30,507 bases of DNA from an uncultured Alphaproteobacteria bacterium (GTDB lineage: Bacteria > Pseudomonadota > Alphaproteobacteria > RF32 > CAG-239): the NCBI GenBank assembly GCA_934229625.1, contig CAKQDU010000013.1, forward strand, positions 1 through 30,507, in the 5' to 3' direction. This document shows positions 23,624 through 30,507 of this stretch, piece after piece. The position numbers and the translations under genes are program-made. The notes beneath the pieces were generated by a model. That model worked only from the letters and a program-made list of their open reading frames with translations, had not been told where the DNA came from and made no database searches. The first letter of the stretch is position 1; every line of letters starts with the position of its first letter.

Positions 23624-24478
23624 TTATAATTGTGCAACTTTTTTTTGTAAAATTACACAGCGTTCAATGCCGGCTAAATCCGGTGCGATTTTGTATAAAC
23701 TTAAACCGCAGGCGCAAAATATGCCGGCTATTTCCTGAGCTTGACCGATTCCGGATTCAATAAAAATATAGCCGTTTTCTTTAAGTAAAAAAGGAGTGAG
23801 TTCGGCGATTTTTCGGTAGCAGTCAAAACCGCTTTCTCCGCCGCTAAGTGCAAGCATTGGGTCGTGTTCTTTTACTTCTGGCTCCAGTTTTTTTATTTCT
23901 GACAGCGGAATATACGGAGGATTGGTTACGATTATTTCAAATTGACGCGAGAAAAAGTTGAGAAAATTCGGAGAAAACCAATCTGAATTTATAAAATTAA
24001 GCCGCTGACTTATACCTAAGCTGACAGCGTTTTGTTCTGCTGTTTGCAAAGCCTGGACGGAAATGTCAACCGCGGTGCCGGTCATGTCAGGACGTTCTTT
24101 TAATATGGATTCTATAATGCAGCCGCTTCCGGTTCCTAAATCTAAGATGGATGTTTTACTGTCAGCAGGCAGCAGCTTCAATGCTTCTTCTACCAAAATT
24201 TCTGTATCTGGGCGAGGGGACAGCACATTTTCATTTGTGATAAACTCGTTTTTATAAAAACCCTTTTTGCCGAGAATCTTATCTAACGGAAAATGTTGCA
24301 GGCGTTTTTCTACAAGCTCAAGAATCCGAAGCTTTTCACTTTCGTCAACTTCACAATTACTGTATATTTCGGCAGGATGTTTATGCTGAACAAACGCAAA
24401 TATCTCTCGGGTTTCCAAAAGCGGACTATCTATTCCGGCAACGGAAAATTTGTGTACGATTTCTTGAAAAAATGACAT
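23624..24478 (-). CDS. prmC: Peptide chain release factor N5-glutamine methyltransferase
   Basis: Methylates the Gln of the GGQ motif in RF1 and RF2. 284 residues, normal length. An N-terminal helical substrate-binding domain (about 1-90) is followed by a class I SAM fold: motif I ILDLGTGSGCIIES, and the catalytic NPPYIPLSE. The usual partner prfA is not adjacent; rpoH lies upstream instead. Start ATG 24478 lies 4 bases after the rpoH stop, so the pair is likely co-transcribed. Confidence 0.96.
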   Translation of the reverse strand: MSFFQEIVHKFSVAGIDSPLLETREIFAFVQHKHPAEIYSNCEVDESEKLRILELVEKRLQHFPLDKILGKKGFYKNEFITNENVLSPRPDTEILVEEALKLLPADSKTSILDLGTGSGCIIESILKERPDMTGTAVDISVQALQTAEQNAVSLGISQRLNFINSDWFSPNFLNFFSRQFEIIVTNPPYIPLSEIKKLEPEVKEHDPMLALSGGESGFDCYRKIAELTPFLLKENGYIFIESGIGQAQEIAGIFCACGLSLYKIAPDLAGIERCVILQKKVAQL

Positions 24479-24482
24479 GTTA

Positions 24483-25394
24483 TTAAGCCGCCGATGACAT
24501 TGCCGCTTTTACTTCTGCCGAAAGTTTTTCAAACGCTTTCTTTTCTATTTGCCGAACACGTTCGCGGCTGATATTGAATTTGTCGCCAATATCTTCCAAT
24601 GTCTGCGGCGAATCCGTAAGCATGCGGTTTTTAACTATGTATTGTTCTCGCTCGTTTAGTTTTGACAGGCAATCTAATAAAATTTTACGGCGGATTTCGG
24701 CCTCTTGTTTTTGCTCAAGCCTTCCCTCAATATTTTGAGTTTTATCAGCAAGCAAATCTATTTTTTCTACTTGCTCGTCGTCATTGTTGTGCGCGGCCGT
24801 GTTCAAAGAGGTGTCGCCGCCGATGCGCTGATTCATCTCGACCACATCTTTTTCATCCACTACTAATTCTTGGGCGATTTGTTTGATTATTGATGGTTCA
24901 AGTTCTTTATTTTCATAAATGCCCAAACGAGCCTTAATTCTCCCCAAGTTATAAAATAGCTTTTTCTGCGCTGCTACTGTGCCGATTTTCACTAATGACC
25001 AAGAGCGTAAAACAAAGTCGTTAAGCGCCGCTTTTATCCATAAAATTGCATAAGTTGACAAGCGTACGTTTTTGTTTATATCAAATTTTTTTACGGCTTG
25101 CATAAGACCAATGTTTGCTTCGGAAATTAAGTCCGAAGTCGGAAGTCCATAACGGCGGTAAGTCAGGGCAATTTTAACCGCCAAGCGCAAATGTGATGTA
25201 ATCAATTTTTGCGCAGCGGCTAAATCACCGTTTTCTTTAAATTCACGCAGCAGACGATTTTCTTCATCTTCAGATAGGACAGGAAACTTGCGTATGGCTT
25301 CTAAATAGGCATGCAATCCGTTTTCTTCCGACAAAACCGGAAGGTTGTTTTTAGGTTCGTAGACAACAATGTTTTTATGTTCGGAATCTTTCAC
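24483..25394 (-). CDS. rpoH: RNA polymerase sigma factor RpoH (sigma32 family)
   Basis: Heat-shock sigma factor that directs transcription of chaperone and protease genes. I prefer GTG 25394 (VKDSEHKNIVVYEP, 303 residues) to ATG 25424 or 25463: it lies 4 bases after the stop of the preceding gene, and the resulting length matches alphaproteobacterial RpoH. Region 2 has SHLRLAVKIALTYRRYG and LISEANIGLMQAVKKFD; region 2.4 has YAILWIKAALNDFVLRSWSL. The RpoH box is VKIGTVAAQKKLFYNL. Region 4.2 is TLEDIGDKFNISRERVRQIE. Tight coupling to the secreted-protein gene upstream is unusual. Confidence 0.93.
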   Translation of the reverse strand: MKDSEHKNIVVYEPKNNLPVLSEENGLHAYLEAIRKFPVLSEDEENRLLREFKENGDLAAAQKLITSHLRLAVKIALTYRRYGLPTSDLISEANIGLMQAVKKFDINKNVRLSTYAILWIKAALNDFVLRSWSLVKIGTVAAQKKLFYNLGRIKARLGIYENKELEPSIIKQIAQELVVDEKDVVEMNQRIGGDTSLNTAAHNNDDEQVEKIDLLADKTQNIEGRLEQKQEAEIRRKILLDCLSKLNEREQYIVKNRMLTDSPQTLEDIGDKFNISRERVRQIEKKAFEKLSAEVKAAMSSAA

Positions 25395-25398
25395 TTTA

Positions 25399-26040
25399 TC
25401 ACCAGTTATAAATAAAAGTTGCATTATCAATGGCTTCTGTAGAATAGACCAAATTTGCCACAACTACTTTGTAGTAGTTTAAATACGGATATATTATAAT
25501 GTGTAATGTCTTAAACTGTTTGCCGCTGTCTTCATTTTCACTTTGGCAAATGTGTTTTATGGTTCTTTTTTGGTTAATTCGTAGATAAGCTCCTGTTGAT
25601 GCAACAGAAAAATATTTGCTGCCGCTTAGCTTTTTATCTGTTATGTCTGTAAAATCTGTCAAATTGCGCACAGTCAAAATCCGGCGTCGTTTTTCAATAG
25701 CAGAATGAGCATCGGTTTTGTTGAGTGTGTTCAAAATAAAATCTTTTACCTGCTGTTTTAATTTAGGGGAATTACATGGCAAATCCGGCAGCTCTTGAGA
25801 TTCATCAATATATTCCAAATCAGAGCTGTCTTCTGTTTGCTGTTCACTTTCTGACAATTGCTTTTTCAGCGGTTTAATAGCCGTATCGGCGTTGAACACA
25901 TCATCTTCGGTTTTTAGTTCGGTGTATGGCATTACAACGCCGTTTTTTTCTATATAACGCAAAGACGTGTCTTCCGCACAAAGCGGAGATACCGACATAA
26001 ATATTGCAAGTGTCAGAAAAGTTAACAGTTTTTTGTTCAT
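25399..26040 (-). CDS. Secreted or periplasmic hypothetical protein, 213 aa
   Basis: I do not recognise the family. The signal peptide is clear (MNKKLLTFLTLAIFMSVSPL, likely cleaved after LCA at 22). An acidic linker follows (QLSESEQQTEDSSDLEYIDE), then a basic region (EKRRRILTVRNLTDF) and a C-terminal beta-rich part ending TFIYNW. Two cysteines, in LPCNSPKL and KHICQSE, could form one disulfide. It is the first of a close row (this gene, rpoH, prmC) and its TGA is 4 bases before the rpoH GTG, so the two probably share translation. Confidence 0.75.
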   Translation of the reverse strand: MNKKLLTFLTLAIFMSVSPLCAEDTSLRYIEKNGVVMPYTELKTEDDVFNADTAIKPLKKQLSESEQQTEDSSDLEYIDESQELPDLPCNSPKLKQQVKDFILNTLNKTDAHSAIEKRRRILTVRNLTDFTDITDKKLSGSKYFSVASTGAYLRINQKRTIKHICQSENEDSGKQFKTLHIIIYPYLNYYKVVVANLVYSTEAIDNATFIYNW

Positions 26041-26049
26041 GCGGTTTCC

Positions 26050-27438
26050 TTAAAAACTGATTGATTTAGGTGTACGAGGGAATGGAATCGTATCACGGAT
26101 ATTGGCAATGCCGGTTACAAGCATCATCATACGCTCAAATCCCAAACCAAATCCGGCGTGCGGTACGCTTCCGTATTTACGCGAATCCAGATACCATGAA
26201 TAATTTTCAATATCCATGCCGAGTTCTTTTATGCGTGATACTAAAATGTCATATCTGTCTTCACGCTGCGAACCGCCGATAAGTTCGCCAATTCTCGGAA
26301 CTAAAACATCCATAGCTGCCACGGTTTTGCCGTCATCATTTAAGCGCATATAAAATGCTTTGATTTCTTTTGGATAATCGCGAACAATAACCGGACGCTT
26401 GAAGTGTTCTTCGGCCAAAAATCTCTCATGTTCGGTTTGCAAATCAATGCCATATTCTGGTTCGTATTCAAATTTGTGGCCGGATTTTTTCATAATTTCA
26501 ATAGCCTCGGTATATGTAATACGAGCAAAACCGTTTTCTACAATGTTTGAAAGTGTAGATTTCAAAGTCGGGTCAACAAATTTTTCAAACAAATCCAAGT
26601 CATCGGCGCAGTTTTCCATAATATCTTTAACGCAATAGCGCACCATATCTTCGGCCAAATCCATATCATCGGACAAATCGGCAAAAGCCATTTCCGGCTC
26701 AATCATCCAAAATTCGGCGGCATGGCGCTGAGTATTGGAGTTTTCGGCGCGGAATGTCGGACCAAATGTATAAATATCGCCCAAAGCGCAGGCAAACATC
26801 TCGCCGTTCAATTGTCCGGAAACCGTCAAACGAGCTTCTTTACCAAAAAAGTCTTTGCTGTAGTCGATTTCTCCGTTTGGCAGTTTCGGCGGATTTTTCA
26901 AGTCTAACGTTGTTACTTGGAACATTTCGCCGGCGCCTTCGCAATCAGACGCTGTAATAAGCGGAGTATGTACATAATCAAAACCGCGGCTCTGGAAAAA
27001 GTTGTGAATAGCATACGACAAGCGAGAACGTACGCGGAAAGCGGCACCATATTTGTTGGTACGCGGGCGCAGGTGTGCAACTGTGCGTAAAAATTCGTCG
27101 GTCATACCTTTTTTTTGCAAAGGATAATCATCGGGAGCAACGCTGTAAATTGTCACTTCTTTTGCCACAACTTCATATTTTTGCTTGCCGCCGGCAGATT
27201 CCACCAACGCGCCGATGATGGCCACAGATGAGCCGGTAGTCAGTTTTTTAACATCATTATAATTAGAAAGGGTATTATTGGCGATAACCTGAATATTTTT
27301 CAGGCAGGAGCCGTCATTAACTTCTATAAAAGAAAAATCTTTAGAATCTCGTTTTGTTTTAACCCAGCCTTTGAGCAGAACCTCATTCAGAGTTGTCTCA
27401 GAGGCGAGCAGTTGTTTGATTTTAGTTCTTTTTAACAT
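26050..27438 (-). CDS. asnS: Asparaginyl-tRNA synthetase
   Basis: Charges tRNA-Asn. 462 residues, full length. An N-terminal OB-fold anticodon domain (VLLKGWVKTKRDSKDFSFIE) precedes the class II catalytic core. Motif 1 region SYAIHNFFQSRGFDYVHTPL, motif 2 FRAENSNTQRHAAEFWMIEP, and motif 3 GFGLGFERMMMLVTG with NIRDTIPFPRTP. The presence of asnS suggests direct asparaginylation instead of, or beside, the GatCAB route. GAGGGTAAA precedes ATG 27438. It ends 9 bases before the next gene start. Confidence 0.97.
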   Translation of the reverse strand: MLKRTKIKQLLASETTLNEVLLKGWVKTKRDSKDFSFIEVNDGSCLKNIQVIANNTLSNYNDVKKLTTGSSVAIIGALVESAGGKQKYEVVAKEVTIYSVAPDDYPLQKKGMTDEFLRTVAHLRPRTNKYGAAFRVRSRLSYAIHNFFQSRGFDYVHTPLITASDCEGAGEMFQVTTLDLKNPPKLPNGEIDYSKDFFGKEARLTVSGQLNGEMFACALGDIYTFGPTFRAENSNTQRHAAEFWMIEPEMAFADLSDDMDLAEDMVRYCVKDIMENCADDLDLFEKFVDPTLKSTLSNIVENGFARITYTEAIEIMKKSGHKFEYEPEYGIDLQTEHERFLAEEHFKRPVIVRDYPKEIKAFYMRLNDDGKTVAAMDVLVPRIGELIGGSQREDRYDILVSRIKELGMDIENYSWYLDSRKYGSVPHAGFGLGFERMMMLVTGIANIRDTIPFPRTPKSISF

Positions 27439-27508
27439 TTTACCCTCTAATTAAATAAATTTACAAAATCTTTTGCACTATATAACATTCATCTTTAATT
27501 GTCCAGTC

Positions 27509-27537
27509 TTGACAAATGTTTTCTTATATATAATTAT
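27509..27537 (+). promoter_or_regulatory. Sigma70-like promoter of the lipoprotein gene
   Basis: TTGACA (27509-27514), 17 bp, AATTAT (27532-27537); TATAAT also occurs at 27529-27534 with a short spacer. ATG 27566 follows an AGGAGAAA ribosome binding site. Confidence 0.55.
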
Positions 27538-27565
27538 GTAGTTAGTTTAATTTAGGAGAAACAAT

Positions 27566-28018
27566 ATGACAAATAAATTATCAATTTTATTGCCAGCTTT
27601 ATTAGCCATTGCAGCTTGCGCCCCTAGCATTGGAAGCAATGATTATGGCTATTCGTCGGTCGGACAAGCCAGCAGCGCTTTTCCTTGCACGGTTTTATCC
27701 GTTCGCTCGGTTAATGTAAACAGCAGCGGCGGCACCGGAACCGTTTTAGGCGGCGTGGCTGGCGGTGTGGCAGGGTCTACCATCGGACACGGCAGCAGTG
27801 CTTCTATTTTGGGTGCTATCGGCGGTGCGGCTGCCGGCGCGTTGGTCGGCAATGTGGCTGAAAAAGGTATTATGTCGCAAGGCGGCTATGAATATGTGGT
27901 TAGAACCGACAACGGTCAAACTTATAGCGTAACTCAAGGTACGGATAATCTGATTGCCGCCGGTCAAAGATGTATGTTAATTAACGGCAACCCGTCAAGA
28001 ATTATCCCATATTATTGA
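27566..28018 (+). CDS. Glycine-zipper outer membrane lipoprotein (SlyB/Pcp-like)
   Basis: 150 residues. A lipoprotein signal peptide ends in LLAIAAC, so Cys18 would be acylated. The mature protein has a Gly-rich 2TM glycine zipper in two blocks, GTVLGGVAGGVAGSTIGHG and ASILGAIGGAAAGALVGNVA. A small beta domain follows (GYEYVVRTDNGQTYSVTQGT, then AAGQRCMLINGNPSRI). This is the architecture of SlyB/Pcp/OmpA-associated lipoproteins that sit in the outer membrane or its inner face. It is monocistronic with its own promoter. The exact partner is not known. Confidence 0.88.
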   Translation: MTNKLSILLPALLAIAACAPSIGSNDYGYSSVGQASSAFPCTVLSVRSVNVNSSGGTGTVLGGVAGGVAGSTIGHGSSASILGAIGGAAAGALVGNVAEKGIMSQGGYEYVVRTDNGQTYSVTQGTDNLIAAGQRCMLINGNPSRIIPYY

Positions 28019-28077
28019 TAATTTTTGCAAAAAAGTGTTGCGAAACAAAAATAATCGGTTAATATACCGATTGTTTT

Positions 28078-28168
28078 GGATAGATGGCCGAGTGGCCTAA
28101 GGCGCACGATTGGAAATCGTGTATACCTCTAAAGGGTATCGAGGGTTCGAATCCCTCTCTATCCGCCA
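28078..28168 (+). tRNA. tRNA-Ser (GGA)
   Basis: 91-base class II tRNA with encoded CCA. Acceptor stem GGATAGA/TCTATCC, anticodon stem CACGA/TCGTG around loop TTGGAAA (anticodon GGA), a long variable arm (TATACCTCTAAAGGGTATC) and a T-arm GAGGGTTCGAATCCCTC. The variable arm and anticodon identify serine; the isoacceptor reads UCC and UCU codons. A terminator follows at 28180-28205, then the tandem repeats. Confidence 0.97.
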
Positions 28169-28179
28169 ATAACAGAAAA

Positions 28180-28205
28180 AGCTCGTCTTTAGACGGGCTT
28201 TTTTT
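28180..28205 (+). terminator. tRNA-Ser terminator, first of four identical copies
   Basis: AGCTCGTC pairs with GACGGGCT (one G-U pair) with loop TTTA, then a T-run. Identical hairpins end each of the following repeats at 28341-28365, 28501-28525 and 28661-28686. Confidence 0.85.
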
Positions 28206-28210
28206 GTTAT

Positions 28211-28690
28211 TCTGACGGATAAGGGATTTGAACCCGAAAAGAGGGTTCGACTAGGACGAGAGGCGGATGGAAATACGCCGGTGAGGCAAAGCCGAGCGAG
28301 GACGCAGAGGCGAAGCGCCAGCGCAGCCAATCCCTCTCAAAGCTCGTCTTTAGACGGGCTTTTTTGTTATTCTGACGGATAAGGGATTTGAACCCGAAAA
28401 GAGGGTTCGACTAGGACGAGAGGCGGATGGAAATACGCCGGTGAGGCAAAGCCGAGCGAGGACGCAGAGGCGAAGCGCCAGCGCAGCCAATCCCTCTCAA
28501 AGCTCGTCTTTAGACGGGCTTTTTTGTTATTCTGACGGATAAGGGATTTGAACCCGAAAAGAGGGTTCGACTAGGACGAGAGGCGGATGGAAATACGCCG
28601 GTGAGGCAAAGCCGAGCGAGGACGCAGAGGCGAAGCGCCAGCGCAGCCAATCCCTCTCAAAGCTCGTCTTTAGACGGGCTTTTTTTGTTG
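28211..28690 (+). repeat. Three tandem 160-bp repeats derived partly from tRNA-Ser T-arm
   Basis: Units start at 28211, 28371 and 28531 and are essentially identical. Each holds, in order: TCTGACGGATAAGGG, a segment GGGATTTGAACCC whose complement is a T-arm-like GGGTTCAAATCCC, then GAGGGTTCGA, a 78-bp GC-rich insert, AATCCCTCTC, and the same terminator as the tRNA. GAGGGTTCGA and AATCCCTCTC are the two halves of the tRNA-Ser T-arm, so the unit looks like a T-arm split by an insert. The halves can pair as AGAGGG/CCCTCT around the insert, giving a structured RNA of roughly 100 bases. The layout recalls the E. coli tyrT distal repeats. ORFs called across it are not credible. Confidence 0.9.
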
Positions 28691-28698
28691 TATATAAG

Positions 28699-28724
28699 AA
28701 AAAGTCCTCAAAAGAGGACTTTTT
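28699..28724. terminator. Bidirectional terminator
   Basis: AAAAAGTCCTC (28699-28709) pairs with GAGGACTTTTT, with loop AAAA. It follows the repeat array and ends the minus-strand gene 28730-29230. Confidence 0.85.
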
Positions 28725-28729
28725 ATAGG

Positions 28730-29230
28730 TTAGAAAACACCAAAATAACGAGCTTTAGCCGGAACGTCATCATAATAATCACTTGCCAGCCGATTAGTCG
28801 GATTGTCGTCAAAGCTGACTATCCAATTTTGGTCGCTTAATGTTTTTCCGACCGCAAAATAGCAGCCTTGCAGCAGCGGCTTATTTAACAAAGACAAGGC
28901 CTTGTTTATTTGTTTGCGAAGAGGATAAATCTGTTCGCAGAAATCTTCGCAGAGCAGCAAATTTTCATCAGCAAACCTGCGATATATCATCACTGATTCC
29001 CTAACTCGGATGTAGCGCTTATCATTTTTAAACGGGTACAAGCCTTGCGGGTTATAGTCTTTTCCCTCAGCAAAGGGGAGGCGGACTAATTTGTTGCTAA
29101 CCAAGCAAAGCAAATCAAACTCCGGCAGGTCAATATTCTGCGTATTAACAAAATTTGTTACTTCATCGCAGCTGAGGTTATTTTTGCGCATAATCTCAGC
29201 AATTTCATTTAAAGCTTTTTCTCTATTCAT
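28730..29230 (-). CDS. Hypothetical protein, 166 aa
   Basis: I do not recognise this protein. It is soluble with a helical start (MNREKALNEIAEIMRKNNLS) and a central Arg/Lys/Tyr-rich segment (DKRYIRVRESVMIYRRFADE). It has no signal peptide or membrane helix. It has its own terminator. The 106 bases upstream are AT-rich and show no clear promoter to me. It lies between the tRNA repeats and the third pilin gene, with no operon partner. Confidence 0.6.
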   Translation of the reverse strand: MNREKALNEIAEIMRKNNLSCDEVTNFVNTQNIDLPEFDLLCLVSNKLVRLPFAEGKDYNPQGLYPFKNDKRYIRVRESVMIYRRFADENLLLCEDFCEQIYPLRKQINKALSLLNKPLLQGCYFAVGKTLSDQNWIVSFDDNPTNRLASDYYDDVPAKARYFGVF

Positions 29231-29336
29231 AATAATAATTTTAAAGTAAATAATTGAAATATTGAGTCTAACTAAACCTTTAAAACTTAATTTGTCAATG
29301 TTTTTGTAGTCTTCTGTTCTGTTTTTAATTTACGGG

Positions 29337-30376
29337 TTATATAAATCTCAAAACCACAGCACAATATCCCTCTGTGCATGAATTGCAGATTTGCTGAATT
29401 TTTTGCAAAGACAAATCATTTAAACAAGTTGTTTCTTTTCCGCAATAATTGTCTCCTCCAAATGGAAAAGATATTTTAGAGTTCCATTCGGTTATTCCGC
29501 CTGAATATAAAACTGAGTGTAACGGCTTAACGAGATTATTTAATAACTCAAAACATAATTTGGGAGAAAAGTTTGAAATTCTTTTGTTGTTTTCATCTTT
29601 GCTTTCTCCTCCTAAATATATAGCGGTGCTGATTATTATTTTATCATCAGAATTTTTAAATGAATAAAAATAAACATCATTACCGTAAGAGTCGTGTATT
29701 CCATAATCTCTTGAATTTTCAATAATTTTCCAAGAATCTGGAATAATATGAGCCGAGTATAGAAAATTAGTCAAAAATGTTTGCTTTTCAGTAGCGTTTT
29801 TCAAAATATTGTCTTTATATTCTAATAGTCCTTGAATAACATAGCTATATTCACTAATGGTTTTGTTGACCTTAAATTTTTCCATAGCTTTGGAATAACC
29901 GGCAATGCCACCGACACTTAAAACTCCGACAATTGCCAAAACGCCGAGCATTTCTATCATTGACCGACCGGATTGAGAAAAAGTACCAAACCTGCGTCCC
30001 CGGCACCAGTCATTCTTGGGTTTATCCCAAGAATCTTCTCTCAACCAACACTTATGCAATAATAAAGCAAATTTATTGACTAGGTTAAAGCCTTGTTGAA
30101 ACAGGATTCTAGGTACAAGACCTAGAATGACGGGTGCTGGAGGCGCGAACTTAGTGCCGCCTGCTGTTTTATTGTTACCCCTCACCCGGAGCAATGCTCC
30201 GACCTCTCCCGCAAGGGGCGAGGTTGTTAGTTTTGTTATGAGTTTGTTATTTCCGAATGTGTGATTTTTTGCGCCGAACTCTGCAAAAACACGCTGAGCG
30301 GCAGAAAATACGCCTTTAATCAGATTTTTAGGATTTGCAGAGAGAGAGAGAGACCTTTGAATAGCTTATTTTTCAT
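29337..30376 (-). CDS. Type IV prepilin-like protein (copy 3), phase-variable and currently out of frame
   Basis: The pilin body matches copy 1: SGRSMIEMLGVLAIVGVL, GGIAGYSKAMEKFKVNK, and C-terminal KLCFELLNNLVKPLHS and cysteine-rich tail. The natural start is ATG 30376 (MKNKLFKGLSLS...), preceded by GAGGAAAG. From there a (CT)7 tract (30352-30339) shifts the frame, and it stops at TGA after 18 codons. The pilin body is open only from codon TTG 30194, which has no ribosome binding site. With one CT unit fewer the frame is continuous from ATG 30376 to the stop 29337, giving a leader of about 136 residues and a mature pilin of about 209. The long leader contains three palindromic repeats. It is on the minus strand, divergent from the cassette at the window end. 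Confidence 0.75.
30012..30034. repeat. Palindrome in third prepilin leader (ATTCTTGGG type)
   Basis: A perfect 9-bp stem ATTCTTGGG/CCCAAGAAT with loop TTTAT, lying within the leader coding sequence. It is a dispersed-repeat type seen in Alphaproteobacteria. Confidence 0.7.
30106..30128. repeat. Palindrome in third prepilin leader (ATTCTAGGT type)
   Basis: A perfect 9-bp stem ATTCTAGGT/ACCTAGAAT with loop ACAAG, followed by GACGGG. It is read in frame as VILGLVPRIL on the minus strand. Confidence 0.7.
30187..30224. repeat. Compound palindrome in third prepilin leader (GC-rich)
   Basis: CGGAGCA/TGCTCCG (30187-30201) lies beside ACCTCTCCC/GGGGCGAGGT (30202-30224). Read on the minus strand it gives TSPLAGEVGALLRVRG, a translation often seen at this kind of repeat in many genomes. 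Confidence 0.65.
30339..30352 (-). repeat. Dinucleotide tract (CT)7 in third prepilin gene
   Basis: On the plus strand it is (AG)7. It falls at codons 9-13 of the gene starting at 30376. Seven units put the pilin body out of frame; six, or nine, would restore it. Simple repeats of this kind are a classic site of slipped-strand phase variation. Confidence 0.75.
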
Positions 30377-30476
30377 CTTTCTTTCCTCTAAATTTATGTT
30401 GTTTACGTACCAATTCTATAACAGTCTCATGCCATAAGTCAACCGGAAAAATCAAAGCGTTATTATGGTCGAAAGT

Positions 30477-30507
30477 GTGTAAAAAAAACGACCGTTTAAA
30501 ATGGACA
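30477..30507 (+). repeat. Start of a further pilin cassette, cut by window end
   Basis: These 31 bases are identical to 3829-3859, the left inverted-repeat arm and the first bases of the conserved upstream region. The last 8 bases are the same as the first 8 of the window. Confidence 0.8.

Noticed and set aside
28097..28330. Open reading frames across tRNA-Ser and the tandem repeats (also 28601-28840)
   Set aside because: They are translations of a tRNA gene and non-coding repeats, without ribosome binding sites. One contains the well-known false peptide obtained by reading tRNA-Ser backwards.
28211..28690. CRISPR array
   Set aside because: The three units are 160-bp tandem copies with no unique spacers, and there are no cas genes.
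1..30507. Circular plasmid or phage, because both ends share 8 bases
   Set aside because: The window holds ordinary chromosomal genes (ftsY, asnS, rpoH, prmC, atp) and no replication or phage genes. The shared end is the multi-copy pilin repeat, so a broken assembly is the simpler reading.

Overview
The window looks like one contig from an uncultured, probably gut-associated, low-GC alphaproteobacterium. This is inferred from gene content only. The prmC-DUF4167 pair and an RpoH-type sigma factor are typical of Alphaproteobacteria. AdhE suggests fermentation. Rickettsiales-style palindromic repeats lie inside coding sequence. No 16S rRNA is present, so the lineage is not fixed.

Layout. (1) 1-4832: two copies of a type IV prepilin cassette flank a hypothetical gene, ftsY and an mtaB-like gene. 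(2) 4833-5388: a gene-poor stretch with a divergent small RNA / 23-residue hydrophobic peptide locus that looks like an undescribed type I toxin-antitoxin module. (3) 5389-12094 (minus strand): a complete N-type ATPase operon, atpD-C-Q-R-B-E-F-A-G, with no separate delta gene and a delta-like tail on the b subunit. (4) 12225-13643: a GT39-like membrane glycosyltransferase. (5) 13644-14178: a second, frameshifted copy of the peptide/sRNA locus and a promoter-hairpin ahead of a NUDIX gene. (6) 14720-19056: a two-gene unit with a small membrane-anchored protein and a 1157-residue pilin-adhesin resembling PilV of type IVb pili. (7) 19237-28018: adhE, a BOF-family periplasmic protein, DUF4167, prmC, rpoH, a secreted protein, asnS and a glycine-zipper lipoprotein. 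(8) 28078-28690: tRNA-Ser(GGA) followed by three tandem 160-bp repeats, each ending in the same terminator. (9) 28730-30507: a hypothetical gene and a third prepilin gene, out of frame because of a (CT)7 tract, and then the start of a further cassette cut by the window end.

The unifying theme is variable surface pili. Three small prepilins share an almost constant 5' region but differ at the 3' end. At least one has 24-bp inverted repeats around its promoter region, as an invertible promoter would. Another carries a dinucleotide tract that decides its reading frame. All three carry palindromic repeat insertions in the leader peptide, which prepilin peptidase removes. The giant pilin-adhesin is a plausible tip protein for the same pilus system. 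No assembly ATPase, prepilin peptidase, secretin or recombinase is in this window.
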